A DNA stretch of 64,000 nucleotides. Origin: Saprospirales bacterium. Its GTDB lineage: Bacteria; Bacteroidota; Bacteroidia; Chitinophagales; Saprospiraceae. Positions 1 through 8,946 of this stretch are shown here, one piece after another. A model generated the notes under the pieces. That model ran no database searches, had not been told where the DNA came from, and saw only the letters and a list, made by a program, of their open reading frames with translations. The translations under genes were made by a program, and so were the position numbers. Location: the NCBI GenBank assembly GCA_016711045.1, contig JADJTT010000001.1, forward strand, positions 62,001-126,000. The letters run 5' to 3'. Position 1 is the stretch's first letter; each line of letters starts with the position of its first letter.

Positions 1-1
1 T

Positions 2-919
2 TACAAACGGGGAAAAGAATTCCATTTCCTGAGTGACCTTAAAACAGACCACAACTTTTTCCTCCTCCACAAGGATGCCACTTCGGAAGAAACTGCGGAA
101 TTTTTCAAGGTGCTGGTCAACAAAATAAAGGACAACCGTTGGGTTTTCCGGTTAAACAACCAACCTTCCTGGGCGCCCTACATGCCTGTTTTTCTGCAAA
201 CCCTGAAAGAAAGCTCCCTGTTTTTCCGGGAGCTGAAATATAATGCATGCCTGGTCATCAATGAACAAACGCCCGAGGCGCTGTTCAAAACCTGCGACAA
301 ACAGAAATTGAGGCAGAAGATGCACCGCCTGGAAGACCAGGGAAACCTGACCTTTGAAGTATACAGAGAGGAAGAGGACCTGGAAAATTGGCTCGGAGAC
401 TTTTACGATATGCATGTCAAACGATGGGCTGGCACCAATACGCCTTCCAACCTTCAGAAGAAGGAAAGAAGGGAATTTTTCACCCAATGTGTCCAAAGCT
501 GGATCGAAGACGGCATCCTGGTTCGTTTTTCCCTCAAACTGAATGATAAGCGGATCGCTTTTGTGATTGCGCTTCTCGAAAATGAATCGCTGGTGCACCA
601 CTCCACCACGTTTGATATCGAGTACACCAAACAAAGTCCCGGATTGATCATCATTCGATTGATCGCGAAATGGATGGAAGCGCAAAAAATGACCAAGATG
701 GAATTCGGGGATGGAGACGAAGGATACAAATATATGTTCACCAAGGACGAATGGCCCATGCACCGGCTATTTATTTCCAGCCCCCATAATTTCCCTTTCA
801 TGCTCAAGACCGGCCTGATCCACTCCATTTGGGAGAAACCTGCCGTGCACAAATATTATTTTGAAAAGATCAGGCCGCTGTTGCTTCGGTCCAGTTTTAT
901 AAAAAACAGGATTTCCTGA
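2..919 (+). CDS. GNAT/BioF2-like acyltransferase (5' end outside window)
   Basis: The frame is open from base 2, so the gene begins before the window; the GTG at 110 is internal, not a start. At least 305 residues are present. The C-terminal half has the look of the Acetyltransf_6 (BioF2-like GNAT) family, which is related to FemAB aminoacyl transferases: a region near 'TTFDIEYTKQSPG' followed by 'MEFGDGDEGYKYMF', where the D-G-x-E-x-Y-K run is typical. Such proteins acylate or aminoacylate sugars in capsule and EPS clusters. It is followed 17 bp later by an ATP-grasp gene and is probably the same operon. The exact acceptor cannot be told. Confidence 0.75.
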   Translation, partial: YKRGKEFHFLSDLKTDHNFFLLHKDATSEETAEFFKVLVNKIKDNRWVFRLNNQPSWAPYMPVFLQTLKESSLFFRELKYNACLVINEQTPEALFKTCDKQKLRQKMHRLEDQGNLTFEVYREEEDLENWLGDFYDMHVKRWAGTNTPSNLQKKERREFFTQCVQSWIEDGILVRFSLKLNDKRIAFVIALLENESLVHHSTTFDIEYTKQSPGLIIIRLIAKWMEAQKMTKMEFGDGDEGYKYMFTKDEWPMHRLFISSPHNFPFMLKTGLIHSIWEKPAVHKYYFEKIRPLLLRSSFIKNRIS

Positions 920-936
920 TAATAACCTACTATTCA

Positions 937-2013
937 ATGGAAAAGAAAAAACTCGCTATCCTGCGCAATGAGGTGAAGGAAGATCACCAGCTTTGGATCA
1001 AAGCCTGCAAGGAATTTAGCGACCGTATCGACTATGACGTCATCGACCTGACCAAGTCAGACTGGATGAAACGGGTGCGGGATGGCGCATACGATGGGTT
1101 GCTGGCCTTACCCGGAGGATGGACTACTTCCTATAAAACCTTATACGACGAGCGGGTCCGGATACTTCATGGTGAATTGGGTCTCCCCATATTCCCCACG
1201 CTGGGGGAAATCGAAGTGTACGAGAATAAGAAATACCTCTCCTATTGGCTGGCCGCCAACCAGGTTCCCCATCCAAAGACTTGGGTTTTCTACCAGGAAG
1301 AGGATGCCATGAATTTTCTCCAAACCACTACCCTGCCCCTTGTGGCCAAGACGAGCGTGGGCGGCGGCGGCAGTGGGGTACAAATCCTAAAAAGCAAAAG
1401 CGCTATTAAGCATTACATCCATGATACCTTTTCCGGACATGGCGTAGCCCAGGTGGTCGGACCCAAATGGCGGAAAAAAGGGTTTTTCATGCGGGTAATC
1501 CGCAAGATGAAAAACATGCGCGAGTTCAGGGAAAAATTAAGCCTGTATACCCACCAGCGGTCGGAGGTTCAAAAGGATTTCGCACTTTTCCAGGAATTTA
1601 TTCCCCATAACTTTGAATGGCGGGTCGTTCGGATCGGCGATTCCTTTTTTGCCCATAAGAAACTGGTCAAAGGAGAAATGGCCAGCGGGAGCCTGCTCAA
1701 AGGTTACGAAAATCCGCCATTGGCTTTATTGGACTTTGTGAAAGAACTAACCGAAAAAAGGGGGTTCTTATCGCAAGCCGTAGATATTTTCGAAGGGGCC
1801 GACGGCTCTTATCTGGTCAATGAGATGCAGTGTATCTTCGGCCAGTCCGATCCCTACCAGATGTTGGTCGACGGCCAGCCGGGCCGGTATCGCTGGCTCA
1901 ACGACAGCTGGGTTTTCGAACCGGGCGACTTCAACCGCCTGGAGTCTTTCCTGCTGCGGTTGGAATGCTTTCTCGAAATTTTGTCAAAGAAAGAAACTCC
2001 CGTCCTCGCGTGA
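937..2013 (+). CDS. ATP-grasp domain protein
   Basis: A protein of 358 residues. An N-terminal Rossmann-like part ends in 'ALPGGWTTSYK', followed by an ATP-grasp fold: a glycine-rich loop 'VAKTSVGGGGSGV' around residues 136-148, an ATP-binding 'FQEFIPHN', and the metal-binding 'NEMQCIFGQSD' near residue 300. ATP-grasp enzymes ligate a carboxylate to an amine through an acyl phosphate. Inside an EPS cluster it could link an amino acid to a sugar or peptide, but the substrate is not visible. The stop overlaps the GTG start of the next gene by 4 bp (GTGA), which indicates translational coupling. Confidence 0.8.
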   Translation: MEKKKLAILRNEVKEDHQLWIKACKEFSDRIDYDVIDLTKSDWMKRVRDGAYDGLLALPGGWTTSYKTLYDERVRILHGELGLPIFPTLGEIEVYENKKYLSYWLAANQVPHPKTWVFYQEEDAMNFLQTTTLPLVAKTSVGGGGSGVQILKSKSAIKHYIHDTFSGHGVAQVVGPKWRKKGFFMRVIRKMKNMREFREKLSLYTHQRSEVQKDFALFQEFIPHNFEWRVVRIGDSFFAHKKLVKGEMASGSLLKGYENPPLALLDFVKELTEKRGFLSQAVDIFEGADGSYLVNEMQCIFGQSDPYQMLVDGQPGRYRWLNDSWVFEPGDFNRLESFLLRLECFLEILSKKETPVLA

Positions 2014-2975
2014 AAGTGCTCTTTGTATTTAGCGGCAATTCCAGGTTGTTTCCCATTTCCCCATTCACCAAAGCACAAGCCGAATCCCTGAAGGAACAAG
2101 GCGTGCAGGTAGATTACTTTCCGGTAATGGGGAAAGGGTTAAACTACCTGAAAAACGTGGGCCCGCTTCGGAAACATCTGCAGGAACAACCTGCAGACCT
2201 CATCCACGCCCATTATTCGCTCTGCGGTTGGGTAGCAGTGTTGGCAGCCAAAAAGACGCCGGTAGTCTTGTCGCTGATGGGCGACGATGCGCAAGGCACC
2301 TTCACCGGCAACGGGAAAATAGACCTGAAAAGCCGGTTTTTTATTTTTCTGACCTGGCTTATCCAACCCTTCCTGAACGCCATCATTTTCAAATCGCCCA
2401 ATCTGGAAAAGGCGGTCTACCGGAAAAAAGTAGCTCACCTGGTGCCCAACGGCGTGCGTCTCGATCAGTTTGAACTCTCTGAAAAAGGCTACCGGGCCGA
2501 ATTGGGGTTGGACCCTGCGAAAAAATATGTCCTCTTCCTCGGAAACCCAGAGGACCCAAACAAGAATGCCGCCCTTGTGCAGGAAGCCGTGCATCTGCTC
2601 AACCGTACAGATGTCGAACTACTACAGGTGTTCGGGGTAAACCATGACACCGTGGTGCAGTACCTCAATTCGGTAGATGTGTTCGTACTTTGCTCCTTCG
2701 GCGAAGGCTCGCCGAATGTGGTCAAGGAAGCGATGACCTGCAACTGCCCGCTGGTCGTTACCCCTGCCGGCGATGCGGCCTGGGTGGTGGGCGATACCGA
2801 AGGATGCTACGTCTCTTCCTATGAACCGGAAACTTTTGCCCAAAAACTCAGCCAGGCCCTCGATTTTGCAGCTGCGAAAAAAGAACCAAAGGCCGCGATC
2901 GCATCCTGGAACTGGGGCTCGACGCCTCGTCCGTGGCCGCTAACATTAAATCCATTTATCAAAAAATACTCGTGA
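2010..2975 (+). CDS. GT4-family glycosyltransferase, apparent 3' frameshift
   Basis: Starts at GTG 2010 ('VKVLFVFSGNSR'), inside the stop of the ATP-grasp gene; 321 residues as read. It carries the GT4 (GT-B) signature 'CSFGEGSPNVVKEAMTCNCPLVVT' near residue 230, with the usual E-x7-E arrangement, and 'LVPNGVRLDQF'. The last 30 residues as read ('SWNWGSTPRPW...') are not GT-like. The -1 frame entered around 2878-2890, at an A6 run, reads 'KGRDRILELGLDASS' and then a normal GT4 C-terminal helix, ending at 2989. So the gene carries a one-base deletion, or the sequence has a homopolymer error. It transfers an activated sugar in glycan assembly; donor unknown. Confidence 0.8.
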   Translation: MKVLFVFSGNSRLFPISPFTKAQAESLKEQGVQVDYFPVMGKGLNYLKNVGPLRKHLQEQPADLIHAHYSLCGWVAVLAAKKTPVVLSLMGDDAQGTFTGNGKIDLKSRFFIFLTWLIQPFLNAIIFKSPNLEKAVYRKKVAHLVPNGVRLDQFELSEKGYRAELGLDPAKKYVLFLGNPEDPNKNAALVQEAVHLLNRTDVELLQVFGVNHDTVVQYLNSVDVFVLCSFGEGSPNVVKEAMTCNCPLVVTPAGDAAWVVGDTEGCYVSSYEPETFAQKLSQALDFAAAKKEPKAAIASWNWGSTPRPWPLTLNPFIKKYS

Positions 2976-3055
2976 GGAGTGAGGAGTGAGGAGTGAGGAG
3001 TAAATCCTCACCCTTCACCCTTCACCCTTCACCCTTCACCCTTCACCCCTTCACC
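2972..3055. repeat. Paired heptamer tandem repeats (GTGAGGA)4 and (CCCTTCA)n
   Basis: Four copies of GTGAGGA (2972-2999), then a short spacer, then about six copies of CCCTTCA with period 7 (about 3006-3055). The two tracts are roughly complementary and can fold back on each other. The repeat carries both possible stop codons of the glycosyltransferase and ends 10 bp before asnB. No coding function is seen. Confidence 0.8.
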
Positions 3056-3065
3056 AACTCAAAAT

Positions 3066-4910
3066 ATGTGTGGAATATCCGGAATAATCAACCTTGACGG
3101 CGCCCCGGTGCAGGAAGCGCAGTTGGCTGCCATGATACGGGCCATGAAACACCGCGGCCCCGACGACGACGGTCTCTTTGCAGAAGACAATACGGGCCTG
3201 GGCTTTGTGCGCCTCAGCATCCTCGACCTGAGTGCAGCCGGGCACCAGCCCATGTTTTCGGCCGATGAGCGTTATGTGCTGATCTTCAACGGAGAGGTAT
3301 TCAATTATATCGAACTGCGGGAAGAACTGAAGAAACTGGGGCATTCCTTTCGCACCCAAACCGACTCCGAGGTACTGTTGACGGCCTACGTGGAATGGGG
3401 GGAACAAATGCTACATCGGTTCAACGGGATGTGGGCCTTCGTCATTTACGACCGGAAAGAGAAAACGGTCTTCGCCGCCCGCGACCGGTATGGCGTAAAA
3501 CCCTTTTACTACTGCATCGATGGCGACCGGATCCTCTTCGCCTCCGAACCGCCCTCCATTCTGGCGGTGCTGGGTCGCAAACCCACCCCCGATCAGGACA
3601 CCCTTTTTAGCTACCTGGCCTTTAACCGGACAGACCAAAACGAAAGCTCTTTCTTCAAAGAAATAAAAAAGCTCCGCCACGGATATTGTTTCAAGATCCG
3701 GACCGGGGCTGGTAATCGCGAAAGCCTCCAACCCAAACGATGGTACAACCTGCGAGAAGAATTGAAAGAGCCCTTCAAAGATCCCGAAGCCTACCGCGAG
3801 ATGTTTGCCTCCTCGGTCGGATTGCGCCTCCGGAGCGATGTGCCCGTCGGCGTTTGCCTGAGCGGGGGGCTCGACTCTTCCAGCATCGTCTCGATATTGA
3901 ACCAGGACCATGGACTGAAGGACCTTAACACTTTTTCTGCGGTTTACGGGCAGGGCCGCAACGGAGATGAGTCTTCCTTCATTAACCTGTACAGCGATCA
4001 GCTGCACCACATGTATTACACCCAGCCCGACGAGCACGGGCTGATGGCCGATCTGGAGCAACTCACCCGGGCCCAATTGGAGCCGGTGCCCAGCACCTCG
4101 ACCTATGCGCAATACCGGGTGATGAAACTGGCCAAAGAACACGTCACCGTCACCCTCGACGGACAGGGCGCCGATGAGGCGCTGGCAGGGTATCATTACT
4201 TCTTCGGGTTTCATTTCAAGAACCTTTTGCGCAAGGGTAAAGTAGGCGCCATGGCTTCCGAAATGGGCCATTATTACGCCAAACACCGGTCGCTTTACGG
4301 CATCAAAAGCCTGGTGTTCTTTCTCTTGCCTGCCTTTTTGCGCACCCGGTTGCGTGTAATGGAAAAAGGCTACCTGCACCCGGATTTCTTCCAGGCCAAT
4401 GCCGCCGGGGCCGGAGACATTGCCGGCGAACTCTACGGGTCCAACTCCCTGCAGGACGCCCTGGTCAACCACTTCGAATACAAACTGGAGCACCTGCTCA
4501 AATGGGAAGATCGCAATTCGATGTGGTTCTCGATTGAGGCACGGGTCCCCTTTCTCGACTACCGGCTGGTGGAGCGTACGCTGCTGCTGCCCGACAATCT
4601 CATTATCCAAAAAGGGATGACCAAGCACGTATTGCGGGAAGCCATGAAAGGTACCTTGCCCGAACAGATCCGCATGCGACGCGACAAGGTGGGGTTTGAA
4701 ACCCCGGAAGCCGAGTGGTTCCGGACGCCCTTGTTTCAAAAATATATCACGGACCTCTTTTCCTCTTCCGCCTTCGAATCACGCGGATTGATCGAACCGG
4801 AAAAGGTTCGGGAAATGTATCAGCACCACCTTTCCAGAAAAGGGAATTATTCCAGGGAAATATGGAAGTTGATCCATCTGGAAAAATGGTATAACCACTT
4901 TATTGACTAG
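3066..4910 (+). CDS. asnB: Asparagine synthase (glutamine-hydrolysing)
   Basis: A 614-residue class II glutamine amidotransferase. It starts MCGISGI, so Cys2 is the nucleophile after removal of Met1. The N-terminal Ntn domain holds 'MKHRGPDDDG' and 'FNGEVFNY'; the synthetase domain holds the PP-loop 'SGGLDSSSI' near residue 265 and 'GQGADEALAGY'. Length matches AsnB. It makes asparagine from aspartate, glutamine and ATP. Paralogues in EPS clusters are thought to amidate sugar or peptide carboxylates, and the setting here fits that second role. It overlaps or abuts the next gene. Confidence 0.93.
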   Translation: MCGISGIINLDGAPVQEAQLAAMIRAMKHRGPDDDGLFAEDNTGLGFVRLSILDLSAAGHQPMFSADERYVLIFNGEVFNYIELREELKKLGHSFRTQTDSEVLLTAYVEWGEQMLHRFNGMWAFVIYDRKEKTVFAARDRYGVKPFYYCIDGDRILFASEPPSILAVLGRKPTPDQDTLFSYLAFNRTDQNESSFFKEIKKLRHGYCFKIRTGAGNRESLQPKRWYNLREELKEPFKDPEAYREMFASSVGLRLRSDVPVGVCLSGGLDSSSIVSILNQDHGLKDLNTFSAVYGQGRNGDESSFINLYSDQLHHMYYTQPDEHGLMADLEQLTRAQLEPVPSTSTYAQYRVMKLAKEHVTVTLDGQGADEALAGYHYFFGFHFKNLLRKGKVGAMASEMGHYYAKHRSLYGIKSLVFFLLPAFLRTRLRVMEKGYLHPDFFQANAAGAGDIAGELYGSNSLQDALVNHFEYKLEHLLKWEDRNSMWFSIEARVPFLDYRLVERTLLLPDNLIIQKGMTKHVLREAMKGTLPEQIRMRRDKVGFETPEAEWFRTPLFQKYITDLFSSSAFESRGLIEPEKVREMYQHHLSRKGNYSREIWKLIHLEKWYNHFID

Positions 4911-4917
4911 AGCTAGT

Positions 4918-5859
4918 ATGTCCCCCAAGAAACTCCTATTCAAACTCATTCGCTATTCCGGGCTCCCTTACCTGATCCGGGAGACCATCCAGCGACGGAA
5001 AGTGACGATCGTGATGTTTCATGACCTGCCTGAGGAAGCAGCGTGGAAAGCTTTTTCCTATCTGGCAAAAAAATATAACATCATCAGCCTCGAAGCGTAC
5101 CTGGAGGCACGTCGCCAGGGCGCCGGTGTGCAATTGCCCCCCAAACCGCTCATCATCACCCTCGACGATGGGCATATCAGCAATTACAACTTGCTGCCGA
5201 TCGTCCGGAAACTGCAAATCCCCATCACTATTTTCCTCTGTTCGGGGCTGGTCAATACCAACCGGCATTATTGGTTCAAGTATAAACGGAAGGAAGTGAA
5301 ACCGGAAAGGCTCAAGAAGATTCCCAATACCAAAAAACTTCAGATATTGGCCGAAGCGGGTTTCTACCCGGAATTGGAATTTGACCTTCCGCAGGCCTTG
5401 TCTAAAGCGCAGATCATGGAAATGAAGCCCTTGATCAATTTTCAGGCCCATACGATTTTCCATCCCTGTCTGCCCAAGTGCGACAAAGAAGAAGCCTGGA
5501 GGGAGATCGCAGAAAGCAAACAAACGCTGGAAGAAGAGTACGGCTTTACAATTGACGCACTGGCCTACCCCAACGGCGACTATTCCGACCGCGATATAGA
5601 ACTGGTAAAAAGGGCTGGATACGAGTATGCCATCACCGTCGATTATGGGTTCAACACCCTTCAAACTGATCCTTTCAAACTGAAACGCCTCAGCATTGAT
5701 GATACCGGAGACATAGATGCCATCTGCATAAAAGCCACAGGAATCTGGACATTCCTCATGGCCCTGATCGGAAAACAGCGCTGGCATGGCCATGCGGATT
5801 CCAACCACCCATTATCAACTAACACATCCGACACCGTAAATACGGCGCTAATTAATTAA
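4918..5859 (+). CDS. NodB-like polysaccharide deacetylase
   Basis: A protein of 313 residues from ATG 4918 (MSPKKLLF); an in-frame TTG at 4903 overlapping asnB is a weaker start. The NodB-fold motifs are visible: 'LIITLDDGH' near residue 82, where the second Asp binds metal; 'HTIFHPCL' near 178, which supplies the H-x3-H metal ligands; and 'LAYPNGDYS' near 215. The enzymes remove N- or O-acetyl groups from polysaccharides. It is the first of three deacetylases in this cluster. No signal peptide is evident, so it may act on an intracellular precursor. Confidence 0.85.
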   Translation: MSPKKLLFKLIRYSGLPYLIRETIQRRKVTIVMFHDLPEEAAWKAFSYLAKKYNIISLEAYLEARRQGAGVQLPPKPLIITLDDGHISNYNLLPIVRKLQIPITIFLCSGLVNTNRHYWFKYKRKEVKPERLKKIPNTKKLQILAEAGFYPELEFDLPQALSKAQIMEMKPLINFQAHTIFHPCLPKCDKEEAWREIAESKQTLEEEYGFTIDALAYPNGDYSDRDIELVKRAGYEYAITVDYGFNTLQTDPFKLKRLSIDDTGDIDAICIKATGIWTFLMALIGKQRWHGHADSNHPLSTNTSDTVNTALIN

Positions 5860-5893
5860 TTGTCAGAGAAATTAATACACACGGTAGCAAATT

Positions 5894-6928
5894 ATGCCCA
5901 TTAAAATTTTCACCCACCTTGCTCAATTGAAGAACGACCCCTCCGCTATTTCCGGCCTCCAGGAGTTGTTGGACCAATCTTCCACGGACCATTTTTTTCA
6001 AAGTCCCGAATTTTTTGAATTCATAGAGCCGGTCAAAGGCTATCAACCCATCCTGTTAATCCTCAAAGGAGAATCCGGCGCTGTCGAAGGTTCGCTGATG
6101 GGCGCATTCCAGCGTGACGGCGGCAGTATAAAATCCTGGCTATCGCGCAGGCTTATCGTGTGGGGTGGCCCCATCGTATCGGAACATGCCTCCGTGGACA
6201 AGAAAAAAGCGGTCCAAACCCTTCTTCATGCCTTGAAAAAAGAAGCAGGAGGAAAAGCGATCTATATCGAATTTCGCAACTACTTCGATACGACCGGTTT
6301 GCAAGAAGCCTTTCAATCCAGCGGTTTCACCTATCGGCCACACCTCAACTATCTGGTAGCACTGGATGAGGAGGACGACGTACAAAAACGCATGAGCAGC
6401 AATCGCCGACGTCAGATACGCTCAAGTCTTTCTGCAGGGGCAGTGATCGAAGAACCCAAGACAGAAGAAGAGGTGAGAGCGCTCTACGACCTGTTGGAAG
6501 ATCTGTATAAAACAAAAGTGAAAAAACCCTTGCCGAGCTTCGAGTTATTTCGAAGTTTCTGGACCTCCCCCAACGGGAAAGTTTTTGTCGTCAAGCACGG
6601 AGATAAGGTGATGGGAGGCAGCGCAGGTCCTGTATACCGCGACAAGATCATCTATCAATGGTATGTCTGTGGCGACAATGGCGCGGTGAAAGGCGTGCAC
6701 TCCAGCGTATTGGCTACCTGGGCACAGATCGATTACGGATTGAAGCACGGATACCAATTGTTCGACTTCATGGGCGCCGGCCGACCGGAAGAAGCCTATG
6801 GCGTTCGGGAATTCAAAGCCCGATTCGGGGGGGAAGAAGTCAGTTACGGTCGCTATGAAAAAATACTCAACCCGGCATTATACCGGATCGGGAAGTTAGG
6901 ATTATCCATCTACCATAAACTAAAATGA
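5894..6928 (+). CDS. FemAB-like/GNAT peptidyl-sugar acyltransferase
   Basis: A protein of 344 residues with two GNAT-like halves, as in FemAB-related EPS proteins. The N-half has 'HFFQSPEFFEFIE' and 'VWGGPIVSE'; the C-half has 'SSNRRRQIRSSL', then 'IIYQWYVCG', 'VLATWAQIDYGLKHGY' and 'FDFMGAGRPEEAYGVREFKARFGG', the last being the family's most typical stretch. Family members transfer an amino acid or acyl group from tRNA or CoA. Its stop overlaps the next start (ATGA). It is the second such enzyme in the cluster, after the partial gene at the window start. Confidence 0.85.
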   Translation: MPIKIFTHLAQLKNDPSAISGLQELLDQSSTDHFFQSPEFFEFIEPVKGYQPILLILKGESGAVEGSLMGAFQRDGGSIKSWLSRRLIVWGGPIVSEHASVDKKKAVQTLLHALKKEAGGKAIYIEFRNYFDTTGLQEAFQSSGFTYRPHLNYLVALDEEDDVQKRMSSNRRRQIRSSLSAGAVIEEPKTEEEVRALYDLLEDLYKTKVKKPLPSFELFRSFWTSPNGKVFVVKHGDKVMGGSAGPVYRDKIIYQWYVCGDNGAVKGVHSSVLATWAQIDYGLKHGYQLFDFMGAGRPEEAYGVREFKARFGGEEVSYGRYEKILNPALYRIGKLGLSIYHKLK

Positions 6929-7980
6929 TGCGCGTAATATTTGACATTGGCCACCCGGCCCACGTTCACCTCTTCAAACACCTGGCCCGCCTCCTTATGA
7001 AGGACGGAGCTGTCGTGCTCTTTACTGCCAGGGACAAAGAATTTGAGCTCGACTTGCTGAAAGCCGAAGGGTTTGAATATGAATCTTTTGGAAAACACTA
7101 CCGGAGCCTTTGGGGCAAGATATGGGGGCTGGTCAAGTACGACATCCGCATGTTCCTCACCGGTTTGCGGTTCAAGCCCGACCTGCTGGTCAGCCATGGA
7201 ACGATCTATGCCGCCCATGCCGCCCCCTTCCTGGGCGCCAAATACCTCTCGATCGAAGATACGGGCAATATGGAACAGGTCATGCTCTACAGGCCTTTTA
7301 CCGATGTGATCCTGACGCCGGAAGTTTTGCCAAAGGACTTGGGGCCCAAACAAATACGCTACAACGGCTACCATGAGCTCGCGTACCTCCACCCCGAATT
7401 CTTCACCCCCGATCCGGCGATCCATTCCTGGCTGGGGGTAGAGGAGGGGGAGCCTTACGCCATCATTCGGTTCATCTCCTGGGAGGCTACACACGATGTA
7501 GGACACAAAGGCATGACGACAGAAGACAAGATCAACCTGGTGAAAAAGTTATCGGAAAAAATGAGGGTCTTTATCACAGCCGAACGGGCGGTGACTGAAG
7601 AACTGCAGCCATTCTGTATGCGGATACCTCCGGACAAATTCCACCATGCCCTGAATTATGCCTCTATCGTAATCAGTGAAGGGACAACCACCGGAACCGA
7701 AGCCGGTATTTTGGGTACTCCTTGCGTCTATATCAGTACCTTTGTCGATCCAAACCTCCAGGAAATGGAGCAATACGATCTGGTGTACAACACCTCCGAA
7801 TCTCAAAAAGTATTTGCAATGGTAGACCACGTACTGGCACAAGACCGGGAAAGCTACCGGGAGAAAGCAAGAGCTTTTGTAGCTTCCAAGGTGAATGTAT
7901 CCAGGTACTATTACGAATTTATCACTAACCGCTACTCGAAAAAGAGCGAAGCACAATTGCTCAAAAAACATGGGAATTAA
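6925..7980 (+). CDS. DUF354 family, glycosyltransferase-like protein
   Basis: A protein of 351 residues beginning 'MMRVIFDIGHPAHVHLFKHL', the DUF354 hallmark: a GT-B-like fold related to UDP-GlcNAc 2-epimerase/MurG. Also seen are 'LLVSHGTIYAAHAAPFLG', 'SIEDTG' and 'VISEGTTTGTEAGILGTPCVY' near residue 250, which resembles the nucleotide-sugar-binding Gly-rich segment. The biochemical activity of the family is not settled. It overlaps the FemAB-like gene by 4 bp and the epimerase by 11 bp, so it is in the same translationally coupled operon. Confidence 0.82.
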   Translation: MMRVIFDIGHPAHVHLFKHLARLLMKDGAVVLFTARDKEFELDLLKAEGFEYESFGKHYRSLWGKIWGLVKYDIRMFLTGLRFKPDLLVSHGTIYAAHAAPFLGAKYLSIEDTGNMEQVMLYRPFTDVILTPEVLPKDLGPKQIRYNGYHELAYLHPEFFTPDPAIHSWLGVEEGEPYAIIRFISWEATHDVGHKGMTTEDKINLVKKLSEKMRVFITAERAVTEELQPFCMRIPPDKFHHALNYASIVISEGTTTGTEAGILGTPCVYISTFVDPNLQEMEQYDLVYNTSESQKVFAMVDHVLAQDRESYREKARAFVASKVNVSRYYYEFITNRYSKKSEAQLLKKHGN

Positions 7981-8944
7981 CTTATTAGTCACTGGCGGCG
8001 CCGGCTTCATCGGCTCCAATCTCGTTGAAAAGTTTCTGGGCGATGAACGTGTCGATCTGGTGCGCGTAGTCGATGACCTCTCTACTGGCTACTACGAGAA
8101 TATCCTTGAATTTAAAGGCCATCCGAAATTCGAGTTCCTCAAGGGGGATATTTGTGATAATGGGGTATGCGCCGAAGCGATGGACGGGATCAACAAGGTC
8201 ACCCACCAGGCGGCGCTGGGCTCTGTGCCCCGCTCGATCGAGAAACCGACCCGTACCAATGAGGTAAATGTAGGGGGCACCGTGAACATTTTGCACGCCG
8301 CTCAAAAGGCAGGCGTAGACCGGATCGTGCTGGCCTTTTCCTCCAGTACCTATGGCGACAGCCCCGAGCTTCCCAAAGTAGAAGACCGGATCGGAAGGCC
8401 CTTGTCTCCCTATGCAGCCAGCAAATATGCTGCAGAGCTGTACGCCGATGTCTTCGCACGGACCTATGGGCTCGACTATGTGGGGTTGCGGTATTTTAAT
8501 ATTTTTGGCCCACGCCAAAATGCCGACAACCCCTATGCGGCCGTCATCCCGATCTTTTGCAAGGCCTTCATCGAAGACCAGCAACCGCGGATCAATGGCG
8601 ACGGATCGACCAGCCGCGATTTCACTTTTGTGGAAAATGCACTGCAAGCCAACGAACTGGCCTTGTTTACGCAGGAAAAATCGGCCCTGAACCAGGTTTA
8701 CAACGTCGCTTGCGGGGAGCAGGTTTCCCTGAATGAAATGGTGGACATGCTTCGCCAGATCACCGGAAAGAATATCCAACCAGCCTATGGCCCGGAACGA
8801 ACCGGCGATGTAAAACATTCGAAGGCAGCTATTGCCAAGATCCAGCAGCGGCTAGGGTATGTGCCCAAGGTGCGGATGTATGAAGGACTGGAACGCGTTT
8901 TCCAATATTACCTGGAGATGTACCGGGTAGGCACAAACTTTTGA
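7970..8944 (+). CDS. NAD-dependent UDP-sugar 4-epimerase (SDR)
   Basis: Starts at ATG 7970 (MGINLLVTGGAGFIG); 324 residues. It is an extended SDR with the Rossmann 'TGGAGFIGSNL' at residues 8-18, the catalytic 'SSSTYGD' and 'SPYAASKYAAE' (Tyr-x3-Lys) near residue 146, and 'LRYFNIFGPRQ'. The closest known group is WbpP/Gne-like UDP-GlcNAc/GalNAc or uronic-acid C4-epimerases. It interconverts the nucleotide sugar that feeds the two sugar transferases downstream. The upstream gene overlaps it by 11 bp. The exact sugar cannot be fixed from motifs. Confidence 0.88.
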   Translation: MGINLLVTGGAGFIGSNLVEKFLGDERVDLVRVVDDLSTGYYENILEFKGHPKFEFLKGDICDNGVCAEAMDGINKVTHQAALGSVPRSIEKPTRTNEVNVGGTVNILHAAQKAGVDRIVLAFSSSTYGDSPELPKVEDRIGRPLSPYAASKYAAELYADVFARTYGLDYVGLRYFNIFGPRQNADNPYAAVIPIFCKAFIEDQQPRINGDGSTSRDFTFVENALQANELALFTQEKSALNQVYNVACGEQVSLNEMVDMLRQITGKNIQPAYGPERTGDVKHSKAAIAKIQQRLGYVPKVRMYEGLERVFQYYLEMYRVGTNF

Positions 8945-8946
8945 GT

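Noticed and set aside
2870..2900. Programmed -1 frameshift in the glycosyltransferase
   Set aside because: The A6 run is not in slippery phase and no downstream stimulatory structure was seen; a deletion or sequencing error is simpler, though not excluded.
2972..3055. CRISPR array
   Set aside because: Units are 7 bp with no spacers; simple tandem repeats.
3411..4739. A 442-codon minus-strand frame inside asnB
   Set aside because: It is a shadow of asnB, whose motifs are all on the plus strand; no recognisable domain in the antisense product.
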